From Shewanella aestuarii (GTDB lineage Bacteria; Pseudomonadota; Gammaproteobacteria; Enterobacterales; Shewanellaceae): a stretch of 64,000 nt of DNA. The position numbers and the translations under genes were made by a program. Below the pieces are notes generated by a model, which worked only from the letters and a program-made list of their open reading frames with translations, was not told where the DNA came from and did not search any database. Shown in pieces: positions 9,537-18,404 of this stretch (position 1 is the stretch's first letter; each line of letters starts with the position of its first letter). The DNA is taken from assembly GCF_014647215.1 (NCBI RefSeq), contig NZ_BMOT01000013.1:1-64000 (forward strand), in the 5' to 3' direction.

Positions 9537-11090
9537 TTAATGATGGTGGTGCGAATGTCCATGGCTTTGTTTGTGATCATGATGTTCAGACTTAAGATTG
9601 GTTACCATGCGGCTTAAAAACTTCCTAGGTCCTAAACGCAATAAACTGGCACCGAACAGCAAGCTGATAATGGCTAACCCTAAAATATTAATCGATTCAG
9701 GCAATCGCAGAACATAATCAGAGGTTAGAGGTACTAAGTCCGCCACAATAAAGGCGCTCACCAATACCCCACCCAACATTAAGCCTTGTTTCCATGTCAT
9801 TAACTTTAACTGGGCGATATTTATCACGGGAGCGGCTAATAAACTAAAGGCGACGGCAACTTGGTTCCAGCCACTGTAAAACAGGGCTAAGGCTAAAATA
9901 ACCGCACCTAAATTACAAAAACGCATAGGAATAAATACCAGTAACAGGATTAATACCTGTAATGCTGGGTTTTCTAAAGGAACTGAAGGATGACCAATTA
10001 AGTTTGCCAAAATTAAGCTTAAGAGGATCCAGGGGGCGCTGCGATCGACTAAATGGGCAAAACCAAAACGCCATGCAGACTCAGGTAATTGTAAATGAGG
10101 GTCGGTTAATGAAATCTTATTCCATGTCAGTAAGCCAGCAATAACCGCCAAGCCGATAATTTGGTACAGGGCAAACCATGGGCCTAACAAGGCTAAAGTA
10201 ATGATTAATGCTTCAGGGCCCGCAAGGCGCTGTAACCATCTTACCGCTAAATTTTTATGTTGAGGTTGTAAGCCTAATTTGAATCTAAGTGTGGCGAATA
10301 AATAACTTAACAATAATATTGGTGAAATCGTGAGCAACCAGCTGACAAACTGTTCCACCCCATGGGAATGTTCATGGTGCTCATGGGCCTGACTACCCGT
10401 ATCCATCAATAATAAAACGGCCAGCAAGCCTAAACCTAATAAGCTGCCTATACCTGCTTGATATTGGTACTTACCTTGTTTATCTGTGGTGTGTTCCCCA
10501 TGAGGCTGATGCAGTACTACATGCAAAATTGAACCTGTGACAAACGCTTGTAAATAGACAGTGTTTTCAATACTCAGTTGAAGCAATAGTTGCTCACCAG
10601 CAAAGTATCCAACTGAGGTTAAGGCCATCATGGCAACTAAAACAATACTTGCCCAACGCGCGCCAACTTGTGGTTTAAGTAACCACCAAATGGCCAAACC
10701 TACGGGTAAGCGATGCAAAATAACCCCTAAGGCAAGTAAAGGAGAATTTCCTTGTTGTTGTGATAATACCATTGCACCACCATCTGTGATGGTATGCAGT
10801 AGTAAACCAATAATGCCTAAGCTAAGGGTGATATTGTGGGTGATTTCTGAGTAGCGATGAAAGATCCGCTCGCTTGCAGTTGGCCCCCAAAGACCTAATA
10901 TGACAAACAGCAGAGTCACAAAGCCACCGTGTTCAAGTAGCTCTGGTAAAATATGGATAAGCACTAGCCCGCCTAAAGAGACGAATATAAAACCATCTAA
11001 TCCTTTTTGTAGTCCGCTACCCGAAGAGAAGTAACGGTAAAATAAAGGACCAAATAATAAGGCAATACAGCTAGCGGCTAAATAGAGCAT
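9537..11090 (-). CDS. ZIP-like/permease polytopic membrane protein with His-rich tail
   Basis: About 517 residues with many hydrophobic segments. The N-terminal half resembles ZIP metal transporters: HILPE (46-50), HTITDG (99-104) and HRLPVGLA (126-133) sit where ZIP proteins carry HxxxDG and HExPxxxA, but the second motif lacks the usual glutamate. A histidine-rich linker (AHEHHEHSHG) lies mid-protein. The C-terminal half resembles the predicted-permease family (PMRFCNLGAV region), and the protein ends in a run of His. Export or uptake of a divalent metal is plausible but unproven. The ATG at 11090 has GGAA just upstream and is preferred to the longer frame starting at 11162. Confidence 0.72.
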   Translation of the reverse strand: MLYLAASCIALLFGPLFYRYFSSGSGLQKGLDGFIFVSLGGLVLIHILPELLEHGGFVTLLFVILGLWGPTASERIFHRYSEITHNITLSLGIIGLLLHTITDGGAMVLSQQQGNSPLLALGVILHRLPVGLAIWWLLKPQVGARWASIVLVAMMALTSVGYFAGEQLLLQLSIENTVYLQAFVTGSILHVVLHQPHGEHTTDKQGKYQYQAGIGSLLGLGLLAVLLLMDTGSQAHEHHEHSHGVEQFVSWLLTISPILLLSYLFATLRFKLGLQPQHKNLAVRWLQRLAGPEALIITLALLGPWFALYQIIGLAVIAGLLTWNKISLTDPHLQLPESAWRFGFAHLVDRSAPWILLSLILANLIGHPSVPLENPALQVLILLLVFIPMRFCNLGAVILALALFYSGWNQVAVAFSLLAAPVINIAQLKLMTWKQGLMLGGVLVSAFIVADLVPLTSDYVLRLPESINILGLAIISLLFGASLLRLGPRKFLSRMVTNLKSEHHDHKQSHGHSHHHH

Positions 11091-11349
11091 GGATTCCAAG
11101 CATAAATCGACAAAAAACGGTGCAGTATAGCATTTTTGTACACCCTTGTAGCTAGCGTGCAAACATAAGATGTGTAAATTTGATTAGCTTTTATTGCCCT
11201 ATCGGGAAAAAAGTCGTCTCTGTATTTAATAGGTGAGAAAAACTAATTCATATTGTAAGAAATAATACTGTATGACCTATCAACCATAAGAACCAGATTA
11301 GGTATACAATATGAGTTATTGTTATTGCTAAATAGATAGATTGTAACTT

Positions 11350-11946
11350 ATGGATATTTTTTCTGCTGCTGTGATGTTGTTTTTAATTATGGACCCATTG
11401 GGCAATTTACCTATTTTTGCGTCTATTTTGCGTCATATCGATCCCAAAAAGCGTCGTCGAGTGCTTATTCGTGAATTACTCATTGCCTTAGCCATCATGT
11501 TGTTATTTTTATATGCAGGTGAAGCAATACTGAACTTTTTAAATCTGCGTTCTGAATCTGTCAGTATCGCTGGTGGGATTATTCTATTTCTTATTGCGAT
11601 AAAAATGATATTTCCACAGCCTGGCGGTGTCGTCGGGTTAGCGGCAGGAGAAGAGCCTTTTATCGTGCCCATGGCCATTCCATTAATGGCTGGCCCTTCA
11701 ATTTTGGCCGCTTTAATTTTATTGGCTCATACTGATAGCAGTCGAATGACAGATTGGACAATTGCACTGGTATCAGCCTGGGGATTGAGCGCCTTTATTC
11801 TGATGTTTTATAAAGTGTTCACCCGTTTATTAGGCGAAAAAGGCTTAACCGCAGTAGAGCGTTTAATGGGCATGGTTTTGGTGATGATCTCTGTACAAAT
11901 GTTTTTAGACGGTATTTCAAATTACATGAATTCAGTGGCGCAATAA
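11350..11946 (+). CDS. yhgN: MarC/YhgN family inner-membrane protein
   Basis: A 198-residue polytopic protein of the MarC (UPF0056) family, closest in feel to E. coli YhgN: MDPLGNLPIF near the N-terminus and the PLMAGPSILAALILL segment are typical. About six membrane helices are visible. The molecular function of the family is not established; the old multiple-antibiotic-resistance association of MarC itself is not supported. It is divergent from the ZIP-like gene across about 260 bases and followed at a distance by a terminator. Confidence 0.85.
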   Translation: MDIFSAAVMLFLIMDPLGNLPIFASILRHIDPKKRRRVLIRELLIALAIMLLFLYAGEAILNFLNLRSESVSIAGGIILFLIAIKMIFPQPGGVVGLAAGEEPFIVPMAIPLMAGPSILAALILLAHTDSSRMTDWTIALVSAWGLSAFILMFYKVFTRLLGEKGLTAVERLMGMVLVMISVQMFLDGISNYMNSVAQ

Positions 11947-12088
11947 GTACAGTTTCACCGTTTTCTTCGCTTAACAAGAGCATCGTCTATGATGACATTT
12001 CATAACATTGTTAAGCTAAAATCATGTTTGGCTAAATAGTTCCTTTATGTAGTTTTATACATATTAATCTACACAATCAGTAATCAAT

Positions 12089-12117
12089 ACCGCCTTAATC
12101 AAGGCGGTATTTTTTTA
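12089..12117 (+). terminator. Rho-independent terminator overlapping the ubiC stop
   Basis: ACCGCCTT / AAGGCGGT with a 4-base loop is followed on the plus strand by a T-run. It would stop transcripts coming from yhgN. Its stem includes the stop codon of the convergent ubiC gene, so the hairpin is shared with coding sequence. Confidence 0.8.
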
Positions 12118-12670
12118 TCGTTTCTGCGGCAATGGGTAAAAATATTTCGCTAACAATCAGTTCGGAACGTCCAACATGGAAATAGCGGCGACGCCCCCAA
12201 AGAGTATCATTGACGGGTTGAGATAAGCTGGTGGCAAGTTGTGCTAAGCGGCCACAGGTTTCAAAGGCGGCTACTTCAATTTTACCCGGGACAATATCCG
12301 CACTGGTAAATAATAATTCACCTAAGGGCCTGTTACCCAAATGAATAAAGTCGTGATGAGTATTATTTAGTAATGCCTGTGGAATTAATGTTCTCGCGAA
12401 AACCCATGGAATATCATCTAAACTCAGTAGTACTTCTCGAACCCAAACGGGTTCGGTTTGAGAAGGGAGTTCGCCGACCAATGGTGATAATAAGTGTTCA
12501 CCTAAAACCGTTACACTAAAGTTTTTACAATGTTTCTTTAACTTCTCGGTCAAACTGCCGTTAGCTAATAACCAGCTTTTTAGCGGCGAATGAGGAAGTG
12601 TGGCGGCTTTTTCTGGGGAAAACCATTGAATTGATTCACCGTAAGGAAAGCTATTACTGGTCACATTCAT
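12095..12670 (-). CDS. ubiC: Chorismate pyruvate-lyase
   Basis: A 191-residue cytosolic enzyme that splits chorismate to 4-hydroxybenzoate and pyruvate, the first step committed to ubiquinone. Family hallmarks visible are WLLANGSLT near the N-terminus, [16 protein letters not shown] in the middle and GRRRYFHV near the C-terminus. The length fits the family. The frame can be extended to a TTG three bases upstream, but the ATG at 12670 is the likely start. ubiA is not adjacent. The divergent FliL-like gene begins about 110 bases away. Confidence 0.92.
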   Translation of the reverse strand: MNVTSNSFPYGESIQWFSPEKAATLPHSPLKSWLLANGSLTEKLKKHCKNFSVTVLGEHLLSPLVGELPSQTEPVWVREVLLSLDDIPWVFARTLIPQALLNNTHHDFIHLGNRPLGELLFTSADIVPGKIEVAAFETCGRLAQLATSLSQPVNDTLWGRRRYFHVGRSELIVSEIFLPIAAETIKKYRLD

Positions 12671-12780
12671 CAAAAACTCGTTACAATATACCTAGACCGA
12701 ATGAGTTTACCATGCTCAATAAGGTTAAATACATAAAAGCGCTTATCATCTTAATAATGAATTCAGGAGAGCATCACACT

Positions 12781-13179
12781 ATGAGAAAATTTGCTTCAGC
12801 ATGCCTTTTAATGCTGTTCGTGGCATTTAATGCCCAGAGTGCAGATGATGCGGCAGAGGAATATGCCTATTACGGCTTTGAGCCTGAAATCGTGACTAAC
12901 TATATTTCAAATCGTAAAAAGTTAGGCTTTGTGCGAATTAGTGTTGAACTCATGGTAAAAAATCCTAATGATCTGGTTTATATCGAACGCCATGATCCAT
13001 TATTACGCGCAGCAATCGTTGAGATTTTAGGTAACCAAGCTGAAGATAAAATCAAATCATTATCTGGCCGTGAAGAAGTGCGTCGTGAATGTTACGAGAT
13101 GGTCAATCGTCTTTTAGAAAAAGAGACAGGCCGAGGCTTAGTCGTGAACTTACTGTTTACTAAATACCTGTACGATTAA
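12781..13179 (+). CDS. Orphan FliL-like protein with signal peptide
   Basis: A 132-residue protein whose C-terminal 85 residues match FliL, the inner-membrane stator-associated flagellar protein: an extended VRISVELMVKN strand, a DPLLRAAIVEIL helix, the LSGREEVRRE segment, and LLFTKYLYD at the C-terminus. The N-terminus looks like a cleavable signal peptide (cut near NAQSA-DD) rather than the uncleaved anchor of classical FliL, so it may be a soluble periplasmic version. No flagellar genes surround it. The stop overlaps the rlmF start (TAATG), so the two are translationally coupled. A GGAG about 11 bases upstream supports this start; a longer frame from 12598 runs antisense to ubiC and is rejected. 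Confidence 0.8.
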   Translation: MRKFASACLLMLFVAFNAQSADDAAEEYAYYGFEPEIVTNYISNRKKLGFVRISVELMVKNPNDLVYIERHDPLLRAAIVEILGNQAEDKIKSLSGREEVRRECYEMVNRLLEKETGRGLVVNLLFTKYLYD

Positions 13180-14201
13180 TGCCGGCAAAATTATCTCAGC
13201 AGGGTAAAAAAAGCCCTGCTCAATCTATGACAAATACAGCCCGTGTCAGCAAGTCGCTTCATCCACGTAATGTGCATAACCATGGTTATGATTTTGATGA
13301 GTTAATACGTGTATTACCCAAATTGTCCCAATTTGTCCGTCCTAATCCCTACGGGAATGTGTCGATTGATTTTGCGTGTTCCGAGGCAGTTAAAACCCTC
13401 AATGCGGCGCTGCTTAAACTCGATTACCAAATTGAAGGTTGGGACATTCCTCAGGGGTATTTGTGCCCGCCCATTCCAGGGCGGGTGGATTATCTGCATT
13501 ACATCGCCGATTTGTTAGCGGTGAAAGGGAAAGTGCCCAAAGGCGCACGAGTTCAGGCATTAGACATAGGAACCGGTGCCAATGGCATTTATCCATTGTT
13601 GGGTATTCAATGTTATGGATGGCAATTTATCGCATCTGATATCGACCCGCTGTCCATTGCAAATGTGGCCGAGATCTGTTCGATAAATCCGCAAGTGGCT
13701 GCAAAGCTTAAATTAGTTCAGCAAACCGATGTCAATGCGATATTTACGGGTGTGATTGGCAAAAATGATCGAGTGGATATCACCCTATGTAATCCACCAT
13801 TTCATCAGTCTTTAGCTGAGGCTATGGCGGGAAACCAAAGAAAACAGACCAATTTAGCACTCAATCGAGCCAAAAAACACTCGCAAGCTCAACCCGTTAA
13901 GGCAAGCTCGGCACTCAATTTTGGCGGCCAAAAAGCCGAGTTGTGGTGTGAAGGTGGGGAAAAGCAGTTTTTAACCAATATGATTAATGAGAGTTGCTTG
14001 TTTAAGCATCAAGTACTTTGGTTTACGTCGTTGATATCAAAATCTGAAAATCTTAAACCTTGCTATAAATTGTTAGAACACTGCGGCGCGGATACGGTTA
14101 AAACCATTGAAATGCAACAAGGAAGTAAGCAAACGCGTATTTTAGCGTGGAGTTTTTTAAGCCCCACACTGCGAGAACAATGGGCAAAGTTTCGGTCTTA
14201 A
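13179..14201 (+). CDS. rlmF: 23S rRNA m6A1618 methyltransferase
   Basis: A 340-residue SAM-dependent methyltransferase like E. coli RlmF (YbiN), which methylates A1618 of 23S rRNA. Visible are the SAM-binding ALDIGTGANGIYPLLG (about residues 128-143), the acidic ASDIDPLS, and the catalytic NPPFH (about 204-208) typical of N6-adenine methylation. The basic N-terminal extension PAKLSQQGKKSPAQ is common in this family. The ATG overlaps the stop of the upstream FliL-like gene. Confidence 0.92.
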   Translation: MPAKLSQQGKKSPAQSMTNTARVSKSLHPRNVHNHGYDFDELIRVLPKLSQFVRPNPYGNVSIDFACSEAVKTLNAALLKLDYQIEGWDIPQGYLCPPIPGRVDYLHYIADLLAVKGKVPKGARVQALDIGTGANGIYPLLGIQCYGWQFIASDIDPLSIANVAEICSINPQVAAKLKLVQQTDVNAIFTGVIGKNDRVDITLCNPPFHQSLAEAMAGNQRKQTNLALNRAKKHSQAQPVKASSALNFGGQKAELWCEGGEKQFLTNMINESCLFKHQVLWFTSLISKSENLKPCYKLLEHCGADTVKTIEMQQGSKQTRILAWSFLSPTLREQWAKFRS

Positions 14202-14238
14202 ATGCTTTCTTATAATTAGATCTTTGCTTGAGGTGTCA

Positions 14239-15093
14239 CTATTTTTGCTTGGCATCATAGGTGATATTTTCTACACCATTATAAACTAGAAAGTGACGAC
14301 CTTTGGCCCGGGCGATAAGGGTTATCCCTAACTGTTGTGCCAATTCTAAGCCCATTTGAGTGACACCACTACGGGATAATAATACTGGAATACCCATTTT
14401 TGCTACCTTGATAATCATCTCAGAGGTCAGCCGTCCTGTGGTATAAAATATTTTATCGCCACCTGTTTGTTGTTCCATCCACATATCGCCAGCTAAGGTA
14501 TCGACCGCATTATGGCGGCCCACATCTTCTACAAATGCCAGAATTTGATCATCAACACAAATGCCACAACCGTGCACCGCACCGGCATTTTTATAGGTGT
14601 CGTTATAAGCACTGATGTTTTTTAATAAGCTATATATAACTGATTGTTTTAATTGTGGTGTAGGTAAATGAATTTCATCTAAACCCTGCAAAAAACTGCC
14701 ATAAACGGTACCTTGACCGCAGCCCGAGGTGACGGTTTTTTCAGACAGTTTTTCCGCTAAGTCATCGATGTTTTCTTTGGTAATGACCGCGGCTGAATTA
14801 ACGTCCCAATCAACAATAACCGACTCCAGTAAGTGAATATCGCTGATAAAGCCTTGGTTTTTTAAATACCCTAAAGTAAGTGACTCAGGTTTTGCCCCCA
14901 ATGTCATAAGCGTCACTATGGGTTGCCAATTTAAATAGACAGTAAGTGGGCGCTCACAGGCAACAAATTTATCTAAGGCTTCACCCTCTTCGTTATAGGC
15001 TATAACAGGCAATGTAAGAGGTACTTCAGTTTGAGTTTTAACAAATTTCACCGTCGGTTTTGGGGTAGATAAGCGAACAGTCGATTGAGTCAT
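14239..15093 (-). CDS. fdhD: Formate dehydrogenase accessory sulfurtransferase
   Basis: About 284 residues. FdhD passes sulfur from a cysteine desulfurase to the molybdenum cofactor of formate dehydrogenase, without which the enzyme is inactive. The segments FVEDVGRHNAVDTL, YTTGRLTSEM and LLSRSGVT are family hallmarks. In E. coli FdhD the working cysteines form GCGVC; here that site reads SGCGQG (one cysteine, near residue 125), while a CGIC pair occurs further on (near 176-179). The ATG at 15093 gives the family length; the frame extends upstream but without similarity. It is divergent from the formate dehydrogenase cluster, fitting co-regulation. Confidence 0.92.
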   Translation of the reverse strand: MTQSTVRLSTPKPTVKFVKTQTEVPLTLPVIAYNEEGEALDKFVACERPLTVYLNWQPIVTLMTLGAKPESLTLGYLKNQGFISDIHLLESVIVDWDVNSAAVITKENIDDLAEKLSEKTVTSGCGQGTVYGSFLQGLDEIHLPTPQLKQSVIYSLLKNISAYNDTYKNAGAVHGCGICVDDQILAFVEDVGRHNAVDTLAGDMWMEQQTGGDKIFYTTGRLTSEMIIKVAKMGIPVLLSRSGVTQMGLELAQQLGITLIARAKGRHFLVYNGVENITYDAKQK

Positions 15094-15125
15094 AAGCAAG
15101 ATTAACCTTTGGAGTTGTGGGATGG

Positions 15126-15148
15126 CATTATGGCTAAAAACCATAATG
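15126..15148. promoter_or_regulatory. Palindrome upstream of fdhD (candidate operator)
   Basis: CATTATGG and its exact reverse complement CCATAATG are separated by 7 bases, 33 bases upstream of the fdhD start codon in the fdhD/DUF3305 divergent region. The overall form (two 8-base arms, centre-to-centre about 15) resembles ModE-type molybdate-responsive sites, but the arms do not match the E. coli ModE consensus exactly. It could equally be a site for another dimeric regulator or a 5'-UTR hairpin. Confidence 0.45.
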
Positions 15149-15310
15149 ACACGTCAAACACGAACAGCTGTAATAACCACCTTTACGTTTCAAGAATATC
15201 AATTTTTACCTTGCCGACATGCAGATGTTTGGTATTGCGTGATCTAGCGCAAGTTTTGTTTATCGACGCTATTCAAACGTGTACTTATGTCCTACTGTTA
15301 AATTAGTTTT

Positions 15311-15323
15311 GGACAAATTGTCC
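15311..15323. promoter_or_regulatory. Short perfect palindrome upstream of DUF3305
   Basis: GGACAA and TTGTCC flank a single base about 160 bases upstream of the DUF3305 start, within the presumed promoter region of the formate dehydrogenase operon. It may be an operator half of a dimeric regulator. I cannot assign a known factor. Confidence 0.3.
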
Positions 15324-15482
15324 CTATGTTTTAAAGCTTTTGCGATCCCCCTCAAATTTATCCCTATAAAAAATGTTGGCATTAATATTGCTCTACCTAG
15401 GATAACTGTAGGGTATTTACGATTCGACACGCTTGTTACCTCAAGTGTTGAGTTGTTAAGTGAAATGAAGGTGAAGTACCGC

Positions 15483-15950
15483 ATGCAACATACCGAAAGC
15501 GTTTGGCCAATGTATGTCTCGTTAAAACAAGTGACAAAACAAGTAGGCCGCTGGACAACTACAACGTGGGAAATGGACCAATTGGTTCCCGCTACCGAGC
15601 CTATGCCAGAAGGTGCAAGGTTAATTTTATTAGAACTGCATCGTGACCAACGTGGTAGCTACCGTATCAACCTCGATATGGACAATGCCATGCTGTATAT
15701 CGTGTGCGATGAACTATCTGATGGCACTTGGGTGCCTGCGATGATTTCAGCAGATCAAAATGTGGGTGCTGGGTGTTTAGAGTCTGACACCCCAATGTTC
15801 AATGTGCTAATGCCAAAAGCAATTGCCTGCTGGATTGAAGCTTTTATAACGCGCCATGGTGAAGTTGAGATCAGTGCTCACCGTCGTAAGCATGTTAATC
15901 GTCGCACCAATGATGGCCCAAGCGCGAATCGCTCAGGAAAAATGCAATGA
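15483..15950 (+). CDS. DUF3305 domain protein of the formate dehydrogenase cluster
   Basis: A 155-residue protein beginning MQHTESVWPMYVSLK. DUF3305 proteins are found next to formate dehydrogenase genes in Shewanella and some other proteobacteria; their role is unknown. There is no signal peptide or membrane segment, and the C-terminus is rich in Arg, Lys and His. I choose the ATG at 15483, just before the conserved WPxYVSL segment and with GAAGGTGAAG upstream; the longer frame from 15279 has no similarity. The stop overlaps the start of DUF3306 (ATGA), so the two are coupled. It is probably the first gene of the fdh operon. Confidence 0.82.
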   Translation: MQHTESVWPMYVSLKQVTKQVGRWTTTTWEMDQLVPATEPMPEGARLILLELHRDQRGSYRINLDMDNAMLYIVCDELSDGTWVPAMISADQNVGAGCLESDTPMFNVLMPKAIACWIEAFITRHGEVEISAHRRKHVNRRTNDGPSANRSGKMQ

Positions 15951-16612
15951 GTGGTTTATTAAGTCGTTGGAATCAGCGCCGTGAAAATGTTGCCAAAGAA
16001 GCTGAGCAACAGGGTGTTGAACAACTTGAATCTAGCCAAATTGGCCAGATGCAAACGGATGATACCGCGCCATTAACGAGCCAAACAGCCGATGTTAATC
16101 ACAGCGTGCAGCAAGATGAGCAAGCCGCAACCGATACAGTGCTGCAGGCTGATGAATTGCCAGATCCAGACTCGATAGAAGTCGGTGGTAGTTTTGCTAG
16201 CTTTATGGCTAAAAATGTCGACCCAGCAGCAAAAGCTGCAGCGTTACGGGCCCTTTGGAAACAACCTCAATACGGCCACATTGATGGGTTGCTCGAATAT
16301 GCCCTTGATTATACCAATCAACCCAAGCTGTCTGCTGAAGTATCGGCAGAGTTGGCAAAAAAAGTATTTAAACACGTTATTGAGAAAGAAGAAGCGCCTG
16401 AAGATGAAACGCTTGAAACCACTCAGTCTGATGCACTGAATGATTCAAGTGACCCTGAGCCAGAAACTGCAAGGGTTAGCGCAGAAAATCAACAGATAAG
16501 CAGTACCGATTTGGAAAATGTCGATGCTAACCAAGCATTAGCCTCTATGGAAGCGCAGTCTGATGAGCTGCAATCCCATTCTTTTACTGGTGATGCGGTA
16601 AAAGCGAGCTGA
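15947..16612 (+). CDS. DUF3306 domain protein of the formate dehydrogenase cluster
   Basis: A 221-residue acidic protein. It opens with the conserved MSGLLSRWNQRR, then a low-complexity Gln/Glu stretch. A conserved block (FASFMAKNVDPAAKAAALRALWK through IDGLLEYALDY, about residues 83-126) is followed by a long acidic, probably disordered tail. DUF3306 members accompany DUF3305 in formate dehydrogenase loci. The motif block suggests a soluble helical adaptor; actual function is unknown. Translation is coupled to DUF3305 through an ATGA overlap. Confidence 0.82.
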   Translation: MSGLLSRWNQRRENVAKEAEQQGVEQLESSQIGQMQTDDTAPLTSQTADVNHSVQQDEQAATDTVLQADELPDPDSIEVGGSFASFMAKNVDPAAKAAALRALWKQPQYGHIDGLLEYALDYTNQPKLSAEVSAELAKKVFKHVIEKEEAPEDETLETTQSDALNDSSDPEPETARVSAENQQISSTDLENVDANQALASMEAQSDELQSHSFTGDAVKAS

Positions 16613-16711
16613 GTTTTGGTCGTTAGTGATTAGCGGATAGCAATGAATCAATATCGCAAGATATTGCTAGTGGGCAAATAGCGCACTTAATAATAAAAAT
16701 TTAGGAACGCA

Positions 16712-18394
16712 ATGAGTATGAGACAATCTCAGTCTGAGCTTAAAAATGCTCGACAACAAGTGATGGCGAGTACCCAAATTCTGCAGAATTTGATCCCGCC
16801 AACCGTCAGTTATACCACTCAAGGTCATGTGTTAATTATTGGGCCAGAAGATTTAGCGCGTTTGGCAGCAGATGGTCTATCAACGATGGCGAGTCGAGTT
16901 GTTTTAGCTAACGAGTCCATTACCAGTCAGGATGAAGCACACCTTGAAAAGGTGATGAACGCAGCACAAGGTGTAGATAGCTTTTACAATAAGCTAAAAA
17001 GCATTAAAGGCTTTTTAGGCCAATTTCAAGTCAGTGTTGAGTCCGATGCGGGTGGCGTGGCAGAACTAAGCGTTGTTGCCATTCGTCAAGCTCACTTCGA
17101 TATCATTTTAGATTTAAGTTCAGCGCCTTGCATTAACCTTGAAATGCTTCCCGCAGGCTATTTCTATGTCGGCCAAGATGCCAGCAAATTAGCCGATGCC
17201 ATCGAGCAAATCCCTGATTTAGTCGGTGAGTTTGATAAGCCTAGATATGTCAAAGTCAACAGTGATATTTGTGCACACCACCGCAATGGCATTAATGGCT
17301 GCAATCGCTGTTTGAACTTCTGTCCGGCTGATGCAATCAGCAGTATTGAACAAAAAATCGAAATAGATCCTTATTTATGTCACGGCGCCGGCAGTTGCAC
17401 TAATTTATGCCCAACAGGGGCGATTAGCTATGATTTGCCCACGCCAAAATCTTTGCACTCCTATCTTGAAAAATTGATTAGCCGTTACCGTGCCGAGGCG
17501 CAAGTCGCACCGGTGATTTTATTCCATGACAACATTCTTGGCAGTGAGCTTATCACTGATACTTTGTCGGGTGACGTGCTGCCCATCGCAATGGAAGAGA
17601 TTACCGTTGCCAGTATCGATCATTGGCTTGCGGCCTTAGCGCATGGTGCAAGGGAAGTGTTGATCTTAAATACCGATGCGACAGCCCCTACTTTGACGCA
17701 AATGCTTCAAGGTGAATTGACCTTAGCAAATCGTATTCTTGATGAAATGGGCCAGCCACAGCGCTTACGCCTTATTTCTGCCACAGACCTTGCTACGCTT
17801 GAACAACCTTTAGCCATTAGTACAACTTGGCCAGTTATTGTGCCAATGACACTGAACACGAATGCCGAAGCAAGCAATGCGAAGCGAGACATTTTGTATC
17901 AAGCCATTGACCATTTAAACAGCCAAGCGGGTGCGATTCAAACTCAACTTACTTTGCCGAATGTGCCTTATGGGCAAGTAAAGTTAAATGTCGATAAATG
18001 CACCTTGTGTATGTCGTGTGTATCAACCTGTCCTACCCAAGCATTAAAAGACGGTGGTGAATCGCCAGCATTACGTTTTGTTGAGCAAGATTGTGTGCAA
18101 TGTGGTTTGTGTGAAAGTTCGTGCCCTGAAAACGTGATTAGTTTAGTGCCACAAATTAACTTTGACCAACAAAGTCGCCAAGGGGTTACCACCTTAAAAG
18201 AAGAAGCCCCATTTGAATGTATTCGCTGCGGTAGCGCTTTTGCGACGCAATCAATGGTGCATAAAATGGTTGAAATGGTCGGTGCGCACAGTGCATTTAG
18301 TGCCAACATCGAAAGATTAAAAATGTGCGGTGATTGCCGCGTAAAAGATATGTTTGAAGACATTCTTCAAGATCCAGAAAAGCAATTGCGATAA
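16712..18394 (+). CDS. Multi-cluster 4Fe-4S ferredoxin-like protein
   Basis: A 560-residue cytosolic iron-sulfur protein in the fdh operon. Four ferredoxin-type cysteine motifs are visible as two pairs. One pair is near residues 190-235 (CNRCLNFCP and CTNLCP with an irregular spacing CHGAGSC). The other is near 430-475 (CTLCMSCVSTCP and CVQCGLCESSCP). A last set (CIRCG and CGDC) near the C-terminus may bind a further metal. The region before the first pair resembles a Rossmann-like domain. A cytosolic electron carrier for cofactor maturation or formate dehydrogenase assembly is plausible. Start supported by TAGGAA ribosome site. Confidence 0.85.
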   Translation: MSMRQSQSELKNARQQVMASTQILQNLIPPTVSYTTQGHVLIIGPEDLARLAADGLSTMASRVVLANESITSQDEAHLEKVMNAAQGVDSFYNKLKSIKGFLGQFQVSVESDAGGVAELSVVAIRQAHFDIILDLSSAPCINLEMLPAGYFYVGQDASKLADAIEQIPDLVGEFDKPRYVKVNSDICAHHRNGINGCNRCLNFCPADAISSIEQKIEIDPYLCHGAGSCTNLCPTGAISYDLPTPKSLHSYLEKLISRYRAEAQVAPVILFHDNILGSELITDTLSGDVLPIAMEEITVASIDHWLAALAHGAREVLILNTDATAPTLTQMLQGELTLANRILDEMGQPQRLRLISATDLATLEQPLAISTTWPVIVPMTLNTNAEASNAKRDILYQAIDHLNSQAGAIQTQLTLPNVPYGQVKLNVDKCTLCMSCVSTCPTQALKDGGESPALRFVEQDCVQCGLCESSCPENVISLVPQINFDQQSRQGVTTLKEEAPFECIRCGSAFATQSMVHKMVEMVGAHSAFSANIERLKMCGDCRVKDMFEDILQDPEKQLR

Positions 18395-18404
18395 GAGATC
18401 CGCT

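Noticed and set aside
12598-12780. Longer start for the FliL-like gene
   Set aside because: The extension is antisense to the ubiC start region and would place the signal peptide about 60 residues inside the protein.
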